64,000 bases of DNA. Source: DATLGB01 sp963724135 (GTDB lineage: Bacteria; Actinomycetota; Thermoleophilia; Solirubrobacterales; Solirubrobacteraceae). Position numbers and translations under genes: made by a program. The notes beneath the pieces are model-generated. The model was given only the letters and a program-made list of their open reading frames with translations. It was not told the DNA's origin and made no database searches. Positions 55,362 to 64,000 of the stretch are shown in pieces; within the stretch, counting starts at the first letter, position 1; each line of letters begins with the position of its first letter. Location: NCBI GenBank assembly GCA_963724135.1, contig CAVRTA010000002.1:310001-374000 (forward strand). The letters run 5' to 3'.

Positions 55362-56530
55362 CACGCTGCGACCAACAGGCTGGTGCCGAACATGACCGCG
55401 ACGCCGGTGAGGATCCCGACCACGGTCGCCGGATACAGGATGCGGCCCGCCGCGTCCTTGAGAGAGGGGGCGATCTGCACGATCACCTGGACGATTGCGC
55501 CGATGCCGAGGCCGAGGAGCAGGGCGGCCAGGTCGGCGTTGGGGGCCGAGGCGCCGATCACGGCGCCCGCGATGGCGGGCGCGCCGGCGATCGCCCCGAG
55601 CACGGCCAGCCGTGTCAGCGGGGTGCGGCGCTGCTTGGCCAGCGGGGCCACGATCGCGAGCCCCTCGGTGGTGTTGTGCAGCGCGAACCCGAAGACGAGG
55701 AACGCGCCCAGCGCGAGCTCGCCGATCGCGTAGGCGGTGCCGATCGCGAGCCCCTCGCCGAGGTTGTGCAGGCCGATCCCGATCGCGATCAGCAGCGAGA
55801 GCACGAAGGGGCTCGACGCGTTCGCCCGCCGGTCGCGCAGCCAGCGGTCCACGCCCACGAGCGCAAGGTAGGAGGCCGCCGCGCCGATGAACAGGAGCTC
55901 GACGCCGCCGAGTGCGCCGGCCGCGCCGATCTCCTGGCCCTCGAGATAGGCGTCGACGGCGAGGAAGCCGAGCAGCCCGACGGTCAGTGCGAGGAAGAAG
56001 CGCACGACACCCTCGCGCGCGGTGCGCAGGTAGGGCAGGAACAGCATCCCGAGCAGCACGGGCAGGATGCCGACGTAGAGCCCGAGCAGCGCCATCAGCC
56101 CGAAGAAGGTGCCGTCGCGGCTGGGCGTGGCGACCGCGACCGGGATCTCGTGCTCGATCGTCAGGCCGCTCGACGTCACGAAGGTCACGACGTAGGGGTT
56201 GCCCTCGCTCCACGGGTAGTCGAGCGTGAACCGCTCGCTCGCCAGCCGGTCGAGCGTCGGGTCACCGGCGCTGAAGTCGACGTAGGAGTCGGCGACGAAG
56301 ACCTGCGCGACCGTGACCGGGTCCGGCCCCGTGTTGCGCACGGTGAGCTCGATCTTGCCCGGCTCGAGGGTGGTGCGCTCGAAGGCGAGCTCCTCGACCG
56401 GCGGGCCGACGCGGTCGCCGAGCGTGTCGCCGCCGAACGCCAGCAGCGCGGCGAGCGCGGCGCCGATCAGGGCGAGGGGCACGGCGGCCAGCAGCCAGGC
56501 CGGGGCGCGCTTGATCGAGGTCGTCGTCAC
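55361..56530 (-). CDS. ZIP-family divalent metal transporter with N-terminal exported domain
   Basis: 389 residues from a GTG overlapping the multicopper oxidase stop. One N-terminal membrane segment leads to an exported beta domain (about 45-135), followed by eight helices with the ZIP metal motifs HNLGEGLAIG (H255, E259) and HNTTEGLAI (H285, E289). ZIP proteins import Zn, Mn or Fe. The extra exported domain is not usual for the bacterial ZupT branch. The neighbouring regulator has MntR-like ligands, which favours manganese, but the ion is not proven. Confidence 0.85.
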   Translation of the reverse strand: MTTTSIKRAPAWLLAAVPLALIGAALAALLAFGGDTLGDRVGPPVEELAFERTTLEPGKIELTVRNTGPDPVTVAQVFVADSYVDFSAGDPTLDRLASERFTLDYPWSEGNPYVVTFVTSSGLTIEHEIPVAVATPSRDGTFFGLMALLGLYVGILPVLLGMLFLPYLRTAREGVVRFFLALTVGLLGFLAVDAYLEGQEIGAAGALGGVELLFIGAAASYLALVGVDRWLRDRRANASSPFVLSLLIAIGIGLHNLGEGLAIGTAYAIGELALGAFLVFGFALHNTTEGLAIVAPLAKQRRTPLTRLAVLGAIAGAPAIAGAVIGASAPNADLAALLLGLGIGAIVQVIVQIAPSLKDAAGRILYPATVVGILTGVAVMFGTSLLVAA

Positions 56531-57552
56531 GTGACCTCGAAGAAGCCCATCCAGCCGAGCTCGGCGAACTCGGTCTTGTGGGCGTGGAACATGAACTTGC
56601 CGGCGTACGGGAACCGCAGCTCGAGGATGCCGCGCTGGCCCTGCACCTGCGCGATCGTGTCGGTGAACTCGGCCGGCTCGAGCCGCGTGCCGGTCGGGTA
56701 GTAGTCGAAGAAGTTCCCGTGCACGTGGAACGAGTTGATCGGGTCGTACTCGAGCATGTTGCCGAGGTAGATCCGCACCAGCTCGTCGCGCTTGACCCGG
56801 ATCGGCTCGTTGGCGTAGTGGAAGGCGACCGTGTTGACGGCGTAGACCTGGTTGCCCTCGGCGTCGAAGTTCGTGTTGAAGCCGTTCTGGATCATCACGA
56901 GCTCGTCGGCTTCGGGGCGGTCCTGCTTGGGATCGACGATGAAGGCGCCGTACATGCCCCGCGCGATGTGCTCGGCGAGCGGGCCGACATGGCAGTGGTA
57001 GAGGTGCATGCCGAACGGCCGCGCGTCGAACTCGTAGGTCGCCGACTTGCCGGGCTCGATCACCCCCAGGCCCATGCCGGGGATCCCGTCCATGTCCGAG
57101 GGGTGGATGCCGTGGAAGTGCATCGTGTGCGGGTGGGCGGACTCGTTGACGAAGCGGATGCGCAGCAGCTCGCCCTCACGCGCGCGCAGCGTCGGTCCGG
57201 GGATGCGCTCGTTGAACGTCCAGGCGGGATACTTGACGCCGGGCGCGACCTCGATCTCCTTGTCGGCGGCCCGCACCTCCCACTGACGCAGGGTCCGCCC
57301 GGACGCCAGGCGCGTCGTCCTGCCGTGGTCGAAGTCGCGCAGCAGCTCGGTCGGGTGGAAGCCGTTCGCCGCATGGTCGACGCTGACGCCCTTGCGGAAC
57401 GTCGCGCCGTTGACACCGCCGCCGTGCTCGTGCGCCGGGACACCGTGCCCGGTGTGGTCCTGCGCGGCCGAGCCGCCCGGTCGCAGCGCCGCCGCGGCGC
57501 CCGCCGCGGCCAGCGCGCCACTGCCGAGAAGTTGTCTACGGTCGATCCGCAT
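56527..57552 (-). CDS. Tat-exported two-domain multicopper oxidase
   Basis: 341 residues from the ATG at 57552 (an upstream ATG adds 6). A twin-arginine signal, MRIDRRQLLGSGALAAAG, marks it for export after folding. Copper ligands: HTMHFHGIH and LYHCHVGPLAEHIARGM (type-1 site with the Cys-His and Met) in domain 1, and NSFHVHGNFFDYY and KFMFHAHKTEF in domain 2. This is the layout of two-domain copper oxidases related to NirK. The linked ZIP importer and metal regulator suggest a role in metal oxidation or copper/manganese handling rather than nitrite reduction. Confidence 0.85.
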   Translation of the reverse strand: MRIDRRQLLGSGALAAAGAAAALRPGGSAAQDHTGHGVPAHEHGGGVNGATFRKGVSVDHAANGFHPTELLRDFDHGRTTRLASGRTLRQWEVRAADKEIEVAPGVKYPAWTFNERIPGPTLRAREGELLRIRFVNESAHPHTMHFHGIHPSDMDGIPGMGLGVIEPGKSATYEFDARPFGMHLYHCHVGPLAEHIARGMYGAFIVDPKQDRPEADELVMIQNGFNTNFDAEGNQVYAVNTVAFHYANEPIRVKRDELVRIYLGNMLEYDPINSFHVHGNFFDYYPTGTRLEPAEFTDTIAQVQGQRGILELRFPYAGKFMFHAHKTEFAELGWMGFFEVT

Positions 57553-57650
57553 CTTTGGCAAGACTAACATCTTCTCTCGCCGCCGACGAACTTTTGTCAG
57601 GGAACGCGCGTGACCGCCACATCGGGGCGGCCGCTGCGTTATGGAAGGCA

Positions 57651-59861
57651 GTGCGTCTCGTCCCGCTCCTGTTGCTCGCGGTCCTGGCGTGCGCGCCTGC
57701 CGCGCACGCCTCGAGCGCCCCCGACGGCGGCGAGGTGTTCGAGCCGCGACCGCTGTCGGAGCCGCTGTACGCCACCAGGGCGCAGACGCATCAGCAGGTC
57801 GTCGAGGCGTCGGACGGCGTCGACCTGTTCGTCGAGACGTGGCTCCCGGACGCCCAGGATGGGCACGTGCCGCCGGCCAAGCTGCCCGCGATCCTGATCA
57901 TGACGCCGTACGTGCAGCCCGGCGTGCAGCGCTACACGACCCGCAACCTCGCCAACGTCGTCGAGTGGTTCACGCAGCGCGGGTACGCGGTCGCGCAGCA
58001 TCACGTGCGCGGCACCGGGGCATCGGGCGGCTGCCTCGAGCAGACGGCCGAGCTGCAGATCGACGACGGCGCCCGCGTCGTCGAATGGCTCGGCCGCGAC
58101 GCGCCGTGGGCCGACGGCAACGTGGGCATGTACGGGATCTCCTACGACGCCGAGACGCAGATCTCCGTCGCCGGGCGCGGCGATCCGGCGAGGACGTCCT
58201 ACCTGAAGGCGATCGTTCCCTCGGAGTCGGTCGGCGGGCAGTACGAGTACTCCTACATGGACGGCGTGCCCTATGCCGGCCAGGCGCTGCTGTCCAACGC
58301 CGCCTATCTGCTGACGAGCATGGAGGGCGCGGGCGCCGATCCCAAGACGCTCGAGCGTGCCGGCTGCGTGCCGGACCTGCTCGCCAACTCCGCCGATCCC
58401 AGCGGCGACATGACGCCGTTCTGGAAGATCCGCGAGTACCGCCCGGGGGCGCCGAACATCAAGGCGGCCACCCTGTGGCTGCACGGCTTCGCCGACTGGA
58501 ACGTCCAGCCGATCACCGTCAGCGGCTTCTTCGAGCGCCTGCCCGAGAGCACCCCGCACAAGGGCCTGTTCGGGCAGTGGAACCACAACTACCCCGACAA
58601 GCACGACAGCGTCGCCGGCGAGTGGGCGCGCTCGGACTGGCTGCCCATGGCCACCGCCTGGTACGACCGCTACCTCAAGGACCTCGACACCGGCGTCGAG
58701 GACTGGCCGGAGGTGCAGATCCAGGGCAACGACGGCCAATGGCGCGCCGAGGCCGACTACCCGACGACCGGCGGCCCCGCCGGTCACCTGCCGCTCGGCG
58801 CCGACGGCAAGTTCGGCGACCTCGCGCCGTCGGGTCAGACGCAGTTCACCGAGGGACCGGACGCGCAGCCGGGCAACCGTGCCGTGTTCGCCACGGCGCC
58901 ACTCGACGCTCCGCTGCACATCACGGGGATGCCGGTGCTCGACCTGTGGCTGACCACGACGCTGCCAGACGCTCATCTCACCGCCAAGCTCCAGGTCGTC
59001 GAGGACGGCACGCCGATCACGATCGACGAGAGCGCGCAGGAGGTCGGCACCCACGGAGCCCGCTCGCTCCAGCACCTCGAGCCGATGCCGGAGAACTACT
59101 TCAAGCAGGAGGCTGCGGCACCCGCGCCCGTGCTCGAGCCGCTGCGCGTCCCGCTGCGCCTGCAGCCGGTCGACCTCGTCGTGCCGGCCGGGCACCAGCT
59201 CCAGGTCACGATCGCCGGCGCCACCGACTGGGCACGCCAGACGGTCCCCTCCGGCGGGTCGAGCCAGATCACGCTGCTGCACGACTGCGAGCACACCAGC
59301 GCGCTGCGGTTCCTCATGGCGCGCCCGGACGGCCCCTACCTCAACGTGCGCGAGGTCGACGAGGAGGGAGCGCTCTCATCAGCCGCGGTAGCGCCGCGCA
59401 TCACCGACGGCGGCGGGCTGGCGAGCGAGCCGGTGTGCGGCGAGCGGCCGGAGCGACTGCCGGCGTTCGGCCCGGAGAAGCCGGCGTCGGGAGCGTGCGA
59501 GGATGCCGAGCCGCCGGTCACCCGCATCGTCCGCGCGCGCCTCAAGCGGCGGTCGCTGTCGCTACGAGGAGTCACGCAGGACGCCGGCTGCAACGCGAGC
59601 GGAGTCGCCGGGGTGCGGGTCACGATCGCGCGCCACGGCCCGGCCAGGCGCTGCCGCTTCCTCACGCGGCGCAACCGGCTGACCAAGCCGCGCCGCTGCG
59701 TCGTCTCGAAGGGGCCCGCCCTCAGGGTGCGAGGGGCGCGCCGGTGGCGCCTGACCCGGCGAGCGCGCCTGCCGAGTGGCCGCTACTCGGCGTGGGCGAT
59801 CTCCGTCGACCGCGCGGGCAACCGCGGACGGACCGCCGCGCACCGGGTTCGCTTGCGCTGA
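57651..59861 (+). CDS. Secreted CocE/NonD (S15-type) alpha/beta hydrolase, second copy
   Basis: 736 residues from a GTG at 57651 with GGAAGG just upstream; signal peptide MRLVPLLLLAVLACAPAAHA. The oxyanion region HHVRGTGASGGCL and nucleophile motif MYGISYDAE (Ser164) are followed by the jelly-roll domain (about 430-610) and an Arg-rich, Cys-containing C-terminal Ig-like extension (about 640-736). It is paralogous to the hydrolase at 4899-6875 but with a different nucleophile context (GISYDA, not GHSYVGG). Divergent from the multicopper oxidase operon. Confidence 0.85.
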   Translation: MRLVPLLLLAVLACAPAAHASSAPDGGEVFEPRPLSEPLYATRAQTHQQVVEASDGVDLFVETWLPDAQDGHVPPAKLPAILIMTPYVQPGVQRYTTRNLANVVEWFTQRGYAVAQHHVRGTGASGGCLEQTAELQIDDGARVVEWLGRDAPWADGNVGMYGISYDAETQISVAGRGDPARTSYLKAIVPSESVGGQYEYSYMDGVPYAGQALLSNAAYLLTSMEGAGADPKTLERAGCVPDLLANSADPSGDMTPFWKIREYRPGAPNIKAATLWLHGFADWNVQPITVSGFFERLPESTPHKGLFGQWNHNYPDKHDSVAGEWARSDWLPMATAWYDRYLKDLDTGVEDWPEVQIQGNDGQWRAEADYPTTGGPAGHLPLGADGKFGDLAPSGQTQFTEGPDAQPGNRAVFATAPLDAPLHITGMPVLDLWLTTTLPDAHLTAKLQVVEDGTPITIDESAQEVGTHGARSLQHLEPMPENYFKQEAAAPAPVLEPLRVPLRLQPVDLVVPAGHQLQVTIAGATDWARQTVPSGGSSQITLLHDCEHTSALRFLMARPDGPYLNVREVDEEGALSSAAVAPRITDGGGLASEPVCGERPERLPAFGPEKPASGACEDAEPPVTRIVRARLKRRSLSLRGVTQDAGCNASGVAGVRVTIARHGPARRCRFLTRRNRLTKPRRCVVSKGPALRVRGARRWRLTRRARLPSGRYSAWAISVDRAGNRGRTAAHRVRLR

Positions 59862-59881
59862 ACCTTCCATACGATGCCCGG

Positions 59882-61021
59882 ATGGCCTGGAGTGCCGCGT
59901 CGGTGACCGACGCGCTGATGGAAGCAGCGCTCGACTGCATCATCCTCATGGACGCCGACGGGCGGATCGTCGATTTCAACCCGGCGGCCGTGGCCACGTT
60001 CGGCATCGAGCGCGAGCAGGCCCTCGGGCAGGAGCTGGCGACGCTGGTCATCCCCGTGGATCTACGCGAGGCGCACCGTGCTGCGCTCGCCCGCTACATC
60101 GACACGGGTGCACCGACGATCCTGGACAGGCGGCTCGAGCTGCGAGCGATCCGCGCCGACGGCAGCGAGTTCCCCGCCGAGCTGACCGTCACCGACATCG
60201 GCACTCCCGAGCAGCGACTGTTCGCCGGCTTCGTACGTGACATCACCGCGAGTGTGCAGGCTCGCGACGAGCTGGCGGCGGCCGAGCGGCGCGCGCGTCA
60301 CATCGCACAGACGCTGCAGCGCAGCCTGCTGCCCCCGGCGCTGCCGGAGCCCGACCGGATCGAGCTCGCGGCTGTCTTCCTACCCGTCGGCGACGGCACC
60401 GAGCTCGGCGGCGACTTCTACGACGTGTTCGACACGGGACCGGGCAGGTGGGGCATCGTCATCGGCGACGTCGTCGGAAAGGGCATCGAGGCCGCTGCGG
60501 CGACCGCGTTGGCGCGCTTCACCCTGCGCGCTGCGGCAGTACCGGACGATCGATCACCCGCCGCGCTGCTCGCCGTCCTCAACGACCAGCTGCTGCGGCA
60601 GATGCCGACCCAGTTCTGTTCCGTCGCCTACGCCGAGGTGGACACGTCCGCTCCGGGAATCTCCGTGCGGCTCAGCGCCGGCGGCCACCCGCTCCCGTTC
60701 CTGTTGCGAAGCGACGGCGACGTTCGTCCAGCCGGGCGTCATGGCTCGCTGCTCGGAGCGGTCGACACTCCGGTCCTCGAGGATGTGGACCTCCAGCTCG
60801 GCCCCGGCGATGCGCTTGTCTTCTACACCGACGGCGTCACGGAATCGCCGACGGTCGACGGCCGCCTCGGCGAGGACCGGCTCGGAGAGCTGCTCGCCGG
60901 CTGCCGCGGCGAGCCCGCGAGCACGATCGCCGAGCGCATCGAGCACGCCGCGACCGCCGACTCCGACGTTGAGCACCCGCGGCGCGACGACATCGCCGTC
61001 GTCGTGGTGCGGGCGCTCTAG
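59882..61021 (+). CDS. PAS-domain SpoIIE/RsbU-type protein phosphatase
   Basis: 379 residues. A PAS domain (about 10-125, LDCIILMDADGRIVDFNPAA) precedes a PP2C-like SpoIIE domain with GGDFYDVF, GDVVGKGIEAA, SAGGHPLPFLL and FYTDGVTES, the Mn-binding aspartates being in place. Such proteins dephosphorylate STAS-domain anti-sigma antagonists in partner-switching systems, here in answer to a signal sensed by the PAS domain. The stop overlaps the convergent P450 stop by 3 bp at CTAG. Confidence 0.9.
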   Translation: MAWSAASVTDALMEAALDCIILMDADGRIVDFNPAAVATFGIEREQALGQELATLVIPVDLREAHRAALARYIDTGAPTILDRRLELRAIRADGSEFPAELTVTDIGTPEQRLFAGFVRDITASVQARDELAAAERRARHIAQTLQRSLLPPALPEPDRIELAAVFLPVGDGTELGGDFYDVFDTGPGRWGIVIGDVVGKGIEAAAATALARFTLRAAAVPDDRSPAALLAVLNDQLLRQMPTQFCSVAYAEVDTSAPGISVRLSAGGHPLPFLLRSDGDVRPAGRHGSLLGAVDTPVLEDVDLQLGPGDALVFYTDGVTESPTVDGRLGEDRLGELLAGCRGEPASTIAERIEHAATADSDVEHPRRDDIAVVVVRAL

Positions 61022-62427
61022 AGCGGGCGCAGCCCGATCGGCAGGCCGTCGGCGGGCAGGGGGCCGGTGCCGAAGGTCATCGGCGGCTCGTAGCGGGGCG
61101 GCACGCTCCACCGGTTGCGCAGCAGCAGCTGGTGCAGGATCGCCTTGACCTCCATGCCACCGAAGTGCATCCCGATGCACTTGTGCACGTTGCCCCCGAA
61201 CGGCGTCCACGCGTACTTGTGCGAGAGGTCCTCACGGCGCTCGTCGCTGAAACGCTCGGGGTCGAAGCCGTCGGGCTCGCGCCACCACGGCTCCATGCGC
61301 TGCGACGGGTAGATGCCCAGCATGATCCTGGTCCCGGCCGGCACGTAGCGGCCCTGGATCTGCGTGTCGGAAAGCGCCTGGCGCGCGAGCATCCCGACGG
61401 GCGCGCACATGCGCAGCGTCTCCTTCATCACGAGGTCGAGCGACGGCAGCGCGTCGAGGTCGTCGTAGCCGATCGCAGGCTTGGAGAGCGCCAGTGACTC
61501 GGCGCGCAGGCGTTCCTGCCACTCGGGATGCCGCGCGAGGAAGTAGGCCATCATCGCGAGGGTGATGGTGCTCGTGTCGTGAGCGGCCATGAGCACGAAG
61601 ATCATGTGATTGACGACGTCGTCGTCGGAGAAGCGGTCGCCCTGCTCGCTCTCGGCGCGGCACAGGACGCTGAACAGGTCGGCGCCGTCGCCGGCCCGCT
61701 TGGCCGGCAGCAGGGCGCGGAAGTACTGCTCGAGCACGCGCCGCCCGGCGAGCCCGCGGTGCCAGGTCAGCCCCGGGACGTCGGCGCGCAGGATCGCCTG
61801 GCCGCCGTGCACGGTGTCGACGAAGGCCTTGTTGATGCGGTCGGAGTCCGCGCCGGGGTCGGCGCCGACGAAGACCGCTGTCGCGATGTCGAGGGTGAGC
61901 TCCTTCGCGCGCGCGTAGAACCTGAAGCCGCGCTCGGGCTGCCAGCGAGCCAGGCCCCGGGCGATCGCGGGGTTCATCGCGTCCAGGTACGAGACCAGCC
62001 GCTCGCGCTTGAAGGCCTCCTGCATGATGCGGCGGTGGTGGCGGTGCTCGTCGAAGTCCATGAGCATCACGCCGCGGTGGAAGAACGGGCCGATGAAGTA
62101 CTCCCAGCCCTCCCTGTTGGCGAACGTCTTGTCGCGGTTGGTGAGCACCTCCTCGATGCCGTCGGGGCCGAGGACGCTCACCACCTTGGTCCCGAGCACC
62201 CGCCCCCACGAGACCGGGCCGAAGCGCTCGTGGGCGCGCCGGGCGAACCCCAGCGGGTCGTCGAAGACCCCGATCGAGTGGCCGACCACGGGGAGCCCGG
62301 GGTCGCCCATCACGGGCTCGAGTCCGCTGCCCGCGGGCGGCTTCGCGAGCGGGCGCGTGACCTCCGGTACGAGGTCGATGATCGACGCCGCCACGCCGCG
62401 CGCCCGGATCGCCAGCGGCGCGCTCAC
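61018..62427 (-). CDS. Cytochrome P450, CYP51/CYP26-like style
   Basis: 469 residues from a GTG at 62427, overlapping the upstream gene (GTGA). I-helix AAHDTST, K-helix KETLR (ExxR), and haem loop FGGNVHKCIG with Cys417; the glycine normally before the His is Val here. The N-terminal 50 residues lack a strong membrane anchor. The layout resembles CYP51/CYP120-like lipid hydroxylases more than the soluble P450 at 47403. It is the last gene in an operon headed by a SpoIIE phosphatase and a STAS protein, an unusual link between a signalling pair and an oxidase. Confidence 0.9.
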   Translation of the reverse strand: MSAPLAIRARGVAASIIDLVPEVTRPLAKPPAGSGLEPVMGDPGLPVVGHSIGVFDDPLGFARRAHERFGPVSWGRVLGTKVVSVLGPDGIEEVLTNRDKTFANREGWEYFIGPFFHRGVMLMDFDEHRHHRRIMQEAFKRERLVSYLDAMNPAIARGLARWQPERGFRFYARAKELTLDIATAVFVGADPGADSDRINKAFVDTVHGGQAILRADVPGLTWHRGLAGRRVLEQYFRALLPAKRAGDGADLFSVLCRAESEQGDRFSDDDVVNHMIFVLMAAHDTSTITLAMMAYFLARHPEWQERLRAESLALSKPAIGYDDLDALPSLDLVMKETLRMCAPVGMLARQALSDTQIQGRYVPAGTRIMLGIYPSQRMEPWWREPDGFDPERFSDERREDLSHKYAWTPFGGNVHKCIGMHFGGMEVKAILHQLLLRNRWSVPPRYEPPMTFGTGPLPADGLPIGLRPL

Positions 62428-62789
62428 ATCTGCTCGTCGCAGGGGATCCTGAGGTCCTTCGCGACCCTGGGGGGCGTGTCGGGCACAGGGCAGTCGAAGC
62501 TGCTGCCCACGGTCACGAACTGCCACTTCCCGCCCTTGCGGCGCAGGATCACGATCCCGTCCGCGGCATGTGGCCTGCAGTCCGGGTCATCGAACTTCCG
62601 GCCCTTGAAGTGCATCCGCGCCCACCGCTCGTTGACGGTCGAGACGCGGATCTTCACGCACTCGGCGGGGACGTCGAACGTCTTCGCGATCGCCCGCCGC
62701 TCCCCGGCCGTCGGGCGCCGCTGGGCGGTCGCGGACGCAGCGGTCACCAGCAGGCCCAGCAACACAACCACCGTGGCAAGTCGTCGCAT
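62424..62789 (-). CDS. Small secreted hypothetical protein
   Basis: 121 residues with a signal peptide (MRRLATVVVLLGLLVTAASATAQ) and a mature beta-rich domain containing four cysteines (ECVKIRVS, DPDCRPH, SSFDCPVPD, RIPCDEQ), suggesting two disulfides. No family recognised. It lies between the STAS gene (9-bp gap) and the P450 (GTGA overlap), so it is co-transcribed with them. Confidence 0.65.
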   Translation of the reverse strand: MRRLATVVVLLGLLVTAASATAQRRPTAGERRAIAKTFDVPAECVKIRVSTVNERWARMHFKGRKFDDPDCRPHAADGIVILRRKGGKWQFVTVGSSFDCPVPDTPPRVAKDLRIPCDEQM

Positions 62790-62798
62790 CGGCGGGTT

Positions 62799-63107
62799 CT
62801 ATCCCATCACGAACGGGATGCGCTCGTGCAGGCCCGTGATCTCGAACACGCGGTGAACGGACTCGGGGCCGGCGATCAGCGCGAAATCGGCGTGCTTGGC
62901 GAGCTGGTCGAGGATCAGCTTCAGGCCGCTCGAGTCGAGAAAGCTCACGCTCCGGAGGTCCAGGACGACCTGCCGGACGCCGGTGCCCGCGGCCTCGTCA
63001 AGCCGGCGCCGCAGCGCCGGAACGGTCGAGAGGTCGATCTCGCCCTTCGGCGCCACGACCACGCGGTCGCCGTCGGGGTTCACGTCGATCTCGAACGGAA
63101 GCATCAT
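62799..63107 (-). CDS. STAS-domain anti-sigma factor antagonist
   Basis: 102 residues, with the phosphorylation-site motif FLDSSGLKLIL and the sequence KGEIDLSTVPALRRRLDEA, as in SpoIIAA/RsbV. Phosphorylation at the conserved Ser would be reversed by the SpoIIE-type phosphatase encoded 3 bp upstream. No anti-sigma kinase gene is in the window; the partner must be elsewhere. Confidence 0.92.
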   Translation of the reverse strand: MMLPFEIDVNPDGDRVVVAPKGEIDLSTVPALRRRLDEAAGTGVRQVVLDLRSVSFLDSSGLKLILDQLAKHADFALIAGPESVHRVFEITGLHERIPFVMG

Positions 63108-63110
63108 CGG

Positions 63111-64000
63111 TCATGCTGCCAGGCGGACCACGAGGATCACGACGTCGTCGCGCGGCTCGCCCGCCGCCTGGCCCAGCACCGCGTCGTAGATCCCGCCCGC
63201 GATCTCCTCGGCGCTGCGGCCGGAGACCGACCGCAGGATGGCAGCGACGTCGGCCGGCGCCAGGGCCCGCGCAGGTGCGTACGCGTCGGTGAGGCCGTCG
63301 GTGTAGATCACGAGCGCGTCGCCGCGGGCCAGGGCGATGCGCTCGTCCGCGAACGCCGGGTTGGGGTCGAGGCCGAGCGCGATGGCCGACCGCCCCACCT
63401 CCAGCGTCTGCCCGTCGGCGCGCAGCACGAACGGAAGGGGGTGCCCCCCGATGCCGAGGGTCACGTCGGCGCGGTCGGCACCGAGATCCAGGCGGGCGTA
63501 GACCACGGTGCAGAACTCGTTCTCCTCGCGCTGGCGGCGCATCGCGTCGTTGAGACGCTCCAGGACGCGGCTGGGCGTCTGCTCGTGTGCGGCCGCCTCG
63601 CGCAGCGTGTATCGCGCCAGCGCGGTGACCGCGGCCGCCTCCGGCCCCTTCCCCCAGACGTCGCCGACGACGATCGCCCAGCTGTCCTCGCCGACGTCGA
63701 ACACGTCGTAGAAATCACCGCCCACGCGGTAGCCCTCGCCGGCGGGGCGGAAGCGGACGCCGAGCTCGACCCGCGGGATCGCCGGCAGCTCAGGAGGCAG
63801 CAGGCTCTCCTGCAGCGTCCGCGCGATGTGACGCGTGACCGCCTCCGCGCGGCGGCGCTCGCTGATGACCGCCGCCAGCGTGATCATCGTGATCGCGATC
63901 ACCCCGAAGTACGTCTGGGCCAGCAGCAGGCTGTCGTCCGGGTTCGCGCGCACGAACGGTCCCTGCTCGCTGGCGGTGAAGGCCACCGCGATCACCGCGA
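63111..64000 (-). CDS. SpoIIE/RsbU-type phosphatase, N-terminus outside window
   Basis: The frame is open at the window edge, so the N-terminus is missing. The visible part starts with membrane-helix sequence (LLAQTYFGVIAITMITLAAV), as in MASE1-type sensor domains, followed by a SpoIIE domain with GGDFYDVF, GDVWGKGPEAA, GIGGHPLPFVL and IYTDGLTDA. It should be a membrane-bound phosphatase acting on the STAS protein encoded directly downstream. A close relative is the PAS-SpoIIE protein at 59882. Confidence 0.9.
   Translation of the reverse strand, partial: AVIAVAFTASEQGPFVRANPDDSLLLAQTYFGVIAITMITLAAVISERRRAEAVTRHIARTLQESLLPPELPAIPRVELGVRFRPAGEGYRVGGDFYDVFDVGEDSWAIVVGDVWGKGPEAAAVTALARYTLREAAAHEQTPSRVLERLNDAMRRQREENEFCTVVYARLDLGADRADVTLGIGGHPLPFVLRADGQTLEVGRSAIALGLDPNPAFADERIALARGDALVIYTDGLTDAYAPARALAPADVAAILRSVSGRSAEEIAGGIYDAVLGQAAGEPRDDVVILVVRLAA

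Noticed and set aside
57580..57600. A further copy of the ACAAAAGGG repeat (CTTTTGTCAGGG)
   Set aside because: It lacks the second arm and the CACAAAAGGG core; similarity is only a few bases.

Overview
The window is GC-rich DNA with frequent GTG starts and dense stop/start overlaps (ATGA, GTGA), as in a high-GC actinobacterium. A NuoA-N complex I in which NuoC and NuoD are separate proteins, an ECF41-type sigma factor, SpoIIE/STAS partner-switching genes and many secreted proteins with Lys/Arg/Cys-rich tracts suggest the class Thermoleophilia (Solirubrobacterales-like). That placement is an inference from gene content; no rRNA gene is present. No tRNA, CRISPR array, intact insertion sequence or prophage was seen.

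Layout. 1-10 kb: the end of an ActP-like symporter and an acyl-CoA synthetase, a degenerate double ThyX-like protein, two coupled micro-proteins, a secreted CocE/S15-like hydrolase, an HhH-GPD protein, a class III prepilin-like protein and a CoA-transferase. 10-31 kb: complex I in two minus-strand blocks, nuoA-I (31.1-22.4 kb) and nuoJ-N (17.3-11.4 kb, with a secreted SGNH hydrolase coupled behind nuoN). About 5.1 kb of unrelated genes separate the blocks: a C5-epimerase-like protein, SCP2, a Usp-like protein, VOC, a RAYT remnant with a REP hairpin, a cold-shock protein and DUF2269. 31-36.7 kb: a lipoprotein, a cytochrome c, serS (two apparent frameshifts), a 35-bp tandem repeat, then an ECF41 sigma factor operon with an FAD oxidoreductase behind a matching promoter. 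36.7-46 kb: a 1170-residue multi-domain copper/PQQ protein, then a coupled operon of a VWA surface protein, FtsH and an MmgE/PrpD protein that carries an in-frame REP pair. 46-54.7 kb: SGNH hydrolases, a P450 divergent from a Baeyer-Villiger monooxygenase, a glycoside-hydrolase-like protein and a metal-dependent hydrolase. 54.7-57.6 kb: an operon of Tat-exported multicopper oxidase, ZIP transporter and DtxR-family regulator. 57.6-64 kb: a second CocE hydrolase, a PAS-SpoIIE phosphatase and an operon of SpoIIE phosphatase (cut by the window end), STAS protein, small secreted protein and P450.

The least routine signals are: the dispersed REP-like family (core ACAAAAGGGAC) with a RAYT remnant, one pair of which is translated inside a gene; the ECF41 module, whose promoter (TGTCACG, 16 nt, CGTC) ends 8 bp before the start codon; the cupredoxin/PQQ-propeller/copper-monooxygenase-like/cupredoxin fusion; the propeller-VWA protein coupled to FtsH; and a DtxR-type regulator with mixed Mn/Fe ligands coupled to a ZIP importer and a copper oxidase. 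Single-base insertions in nuoD, serS and the ORF after serS look like consensus errors, so those reading frames need checking against reads.
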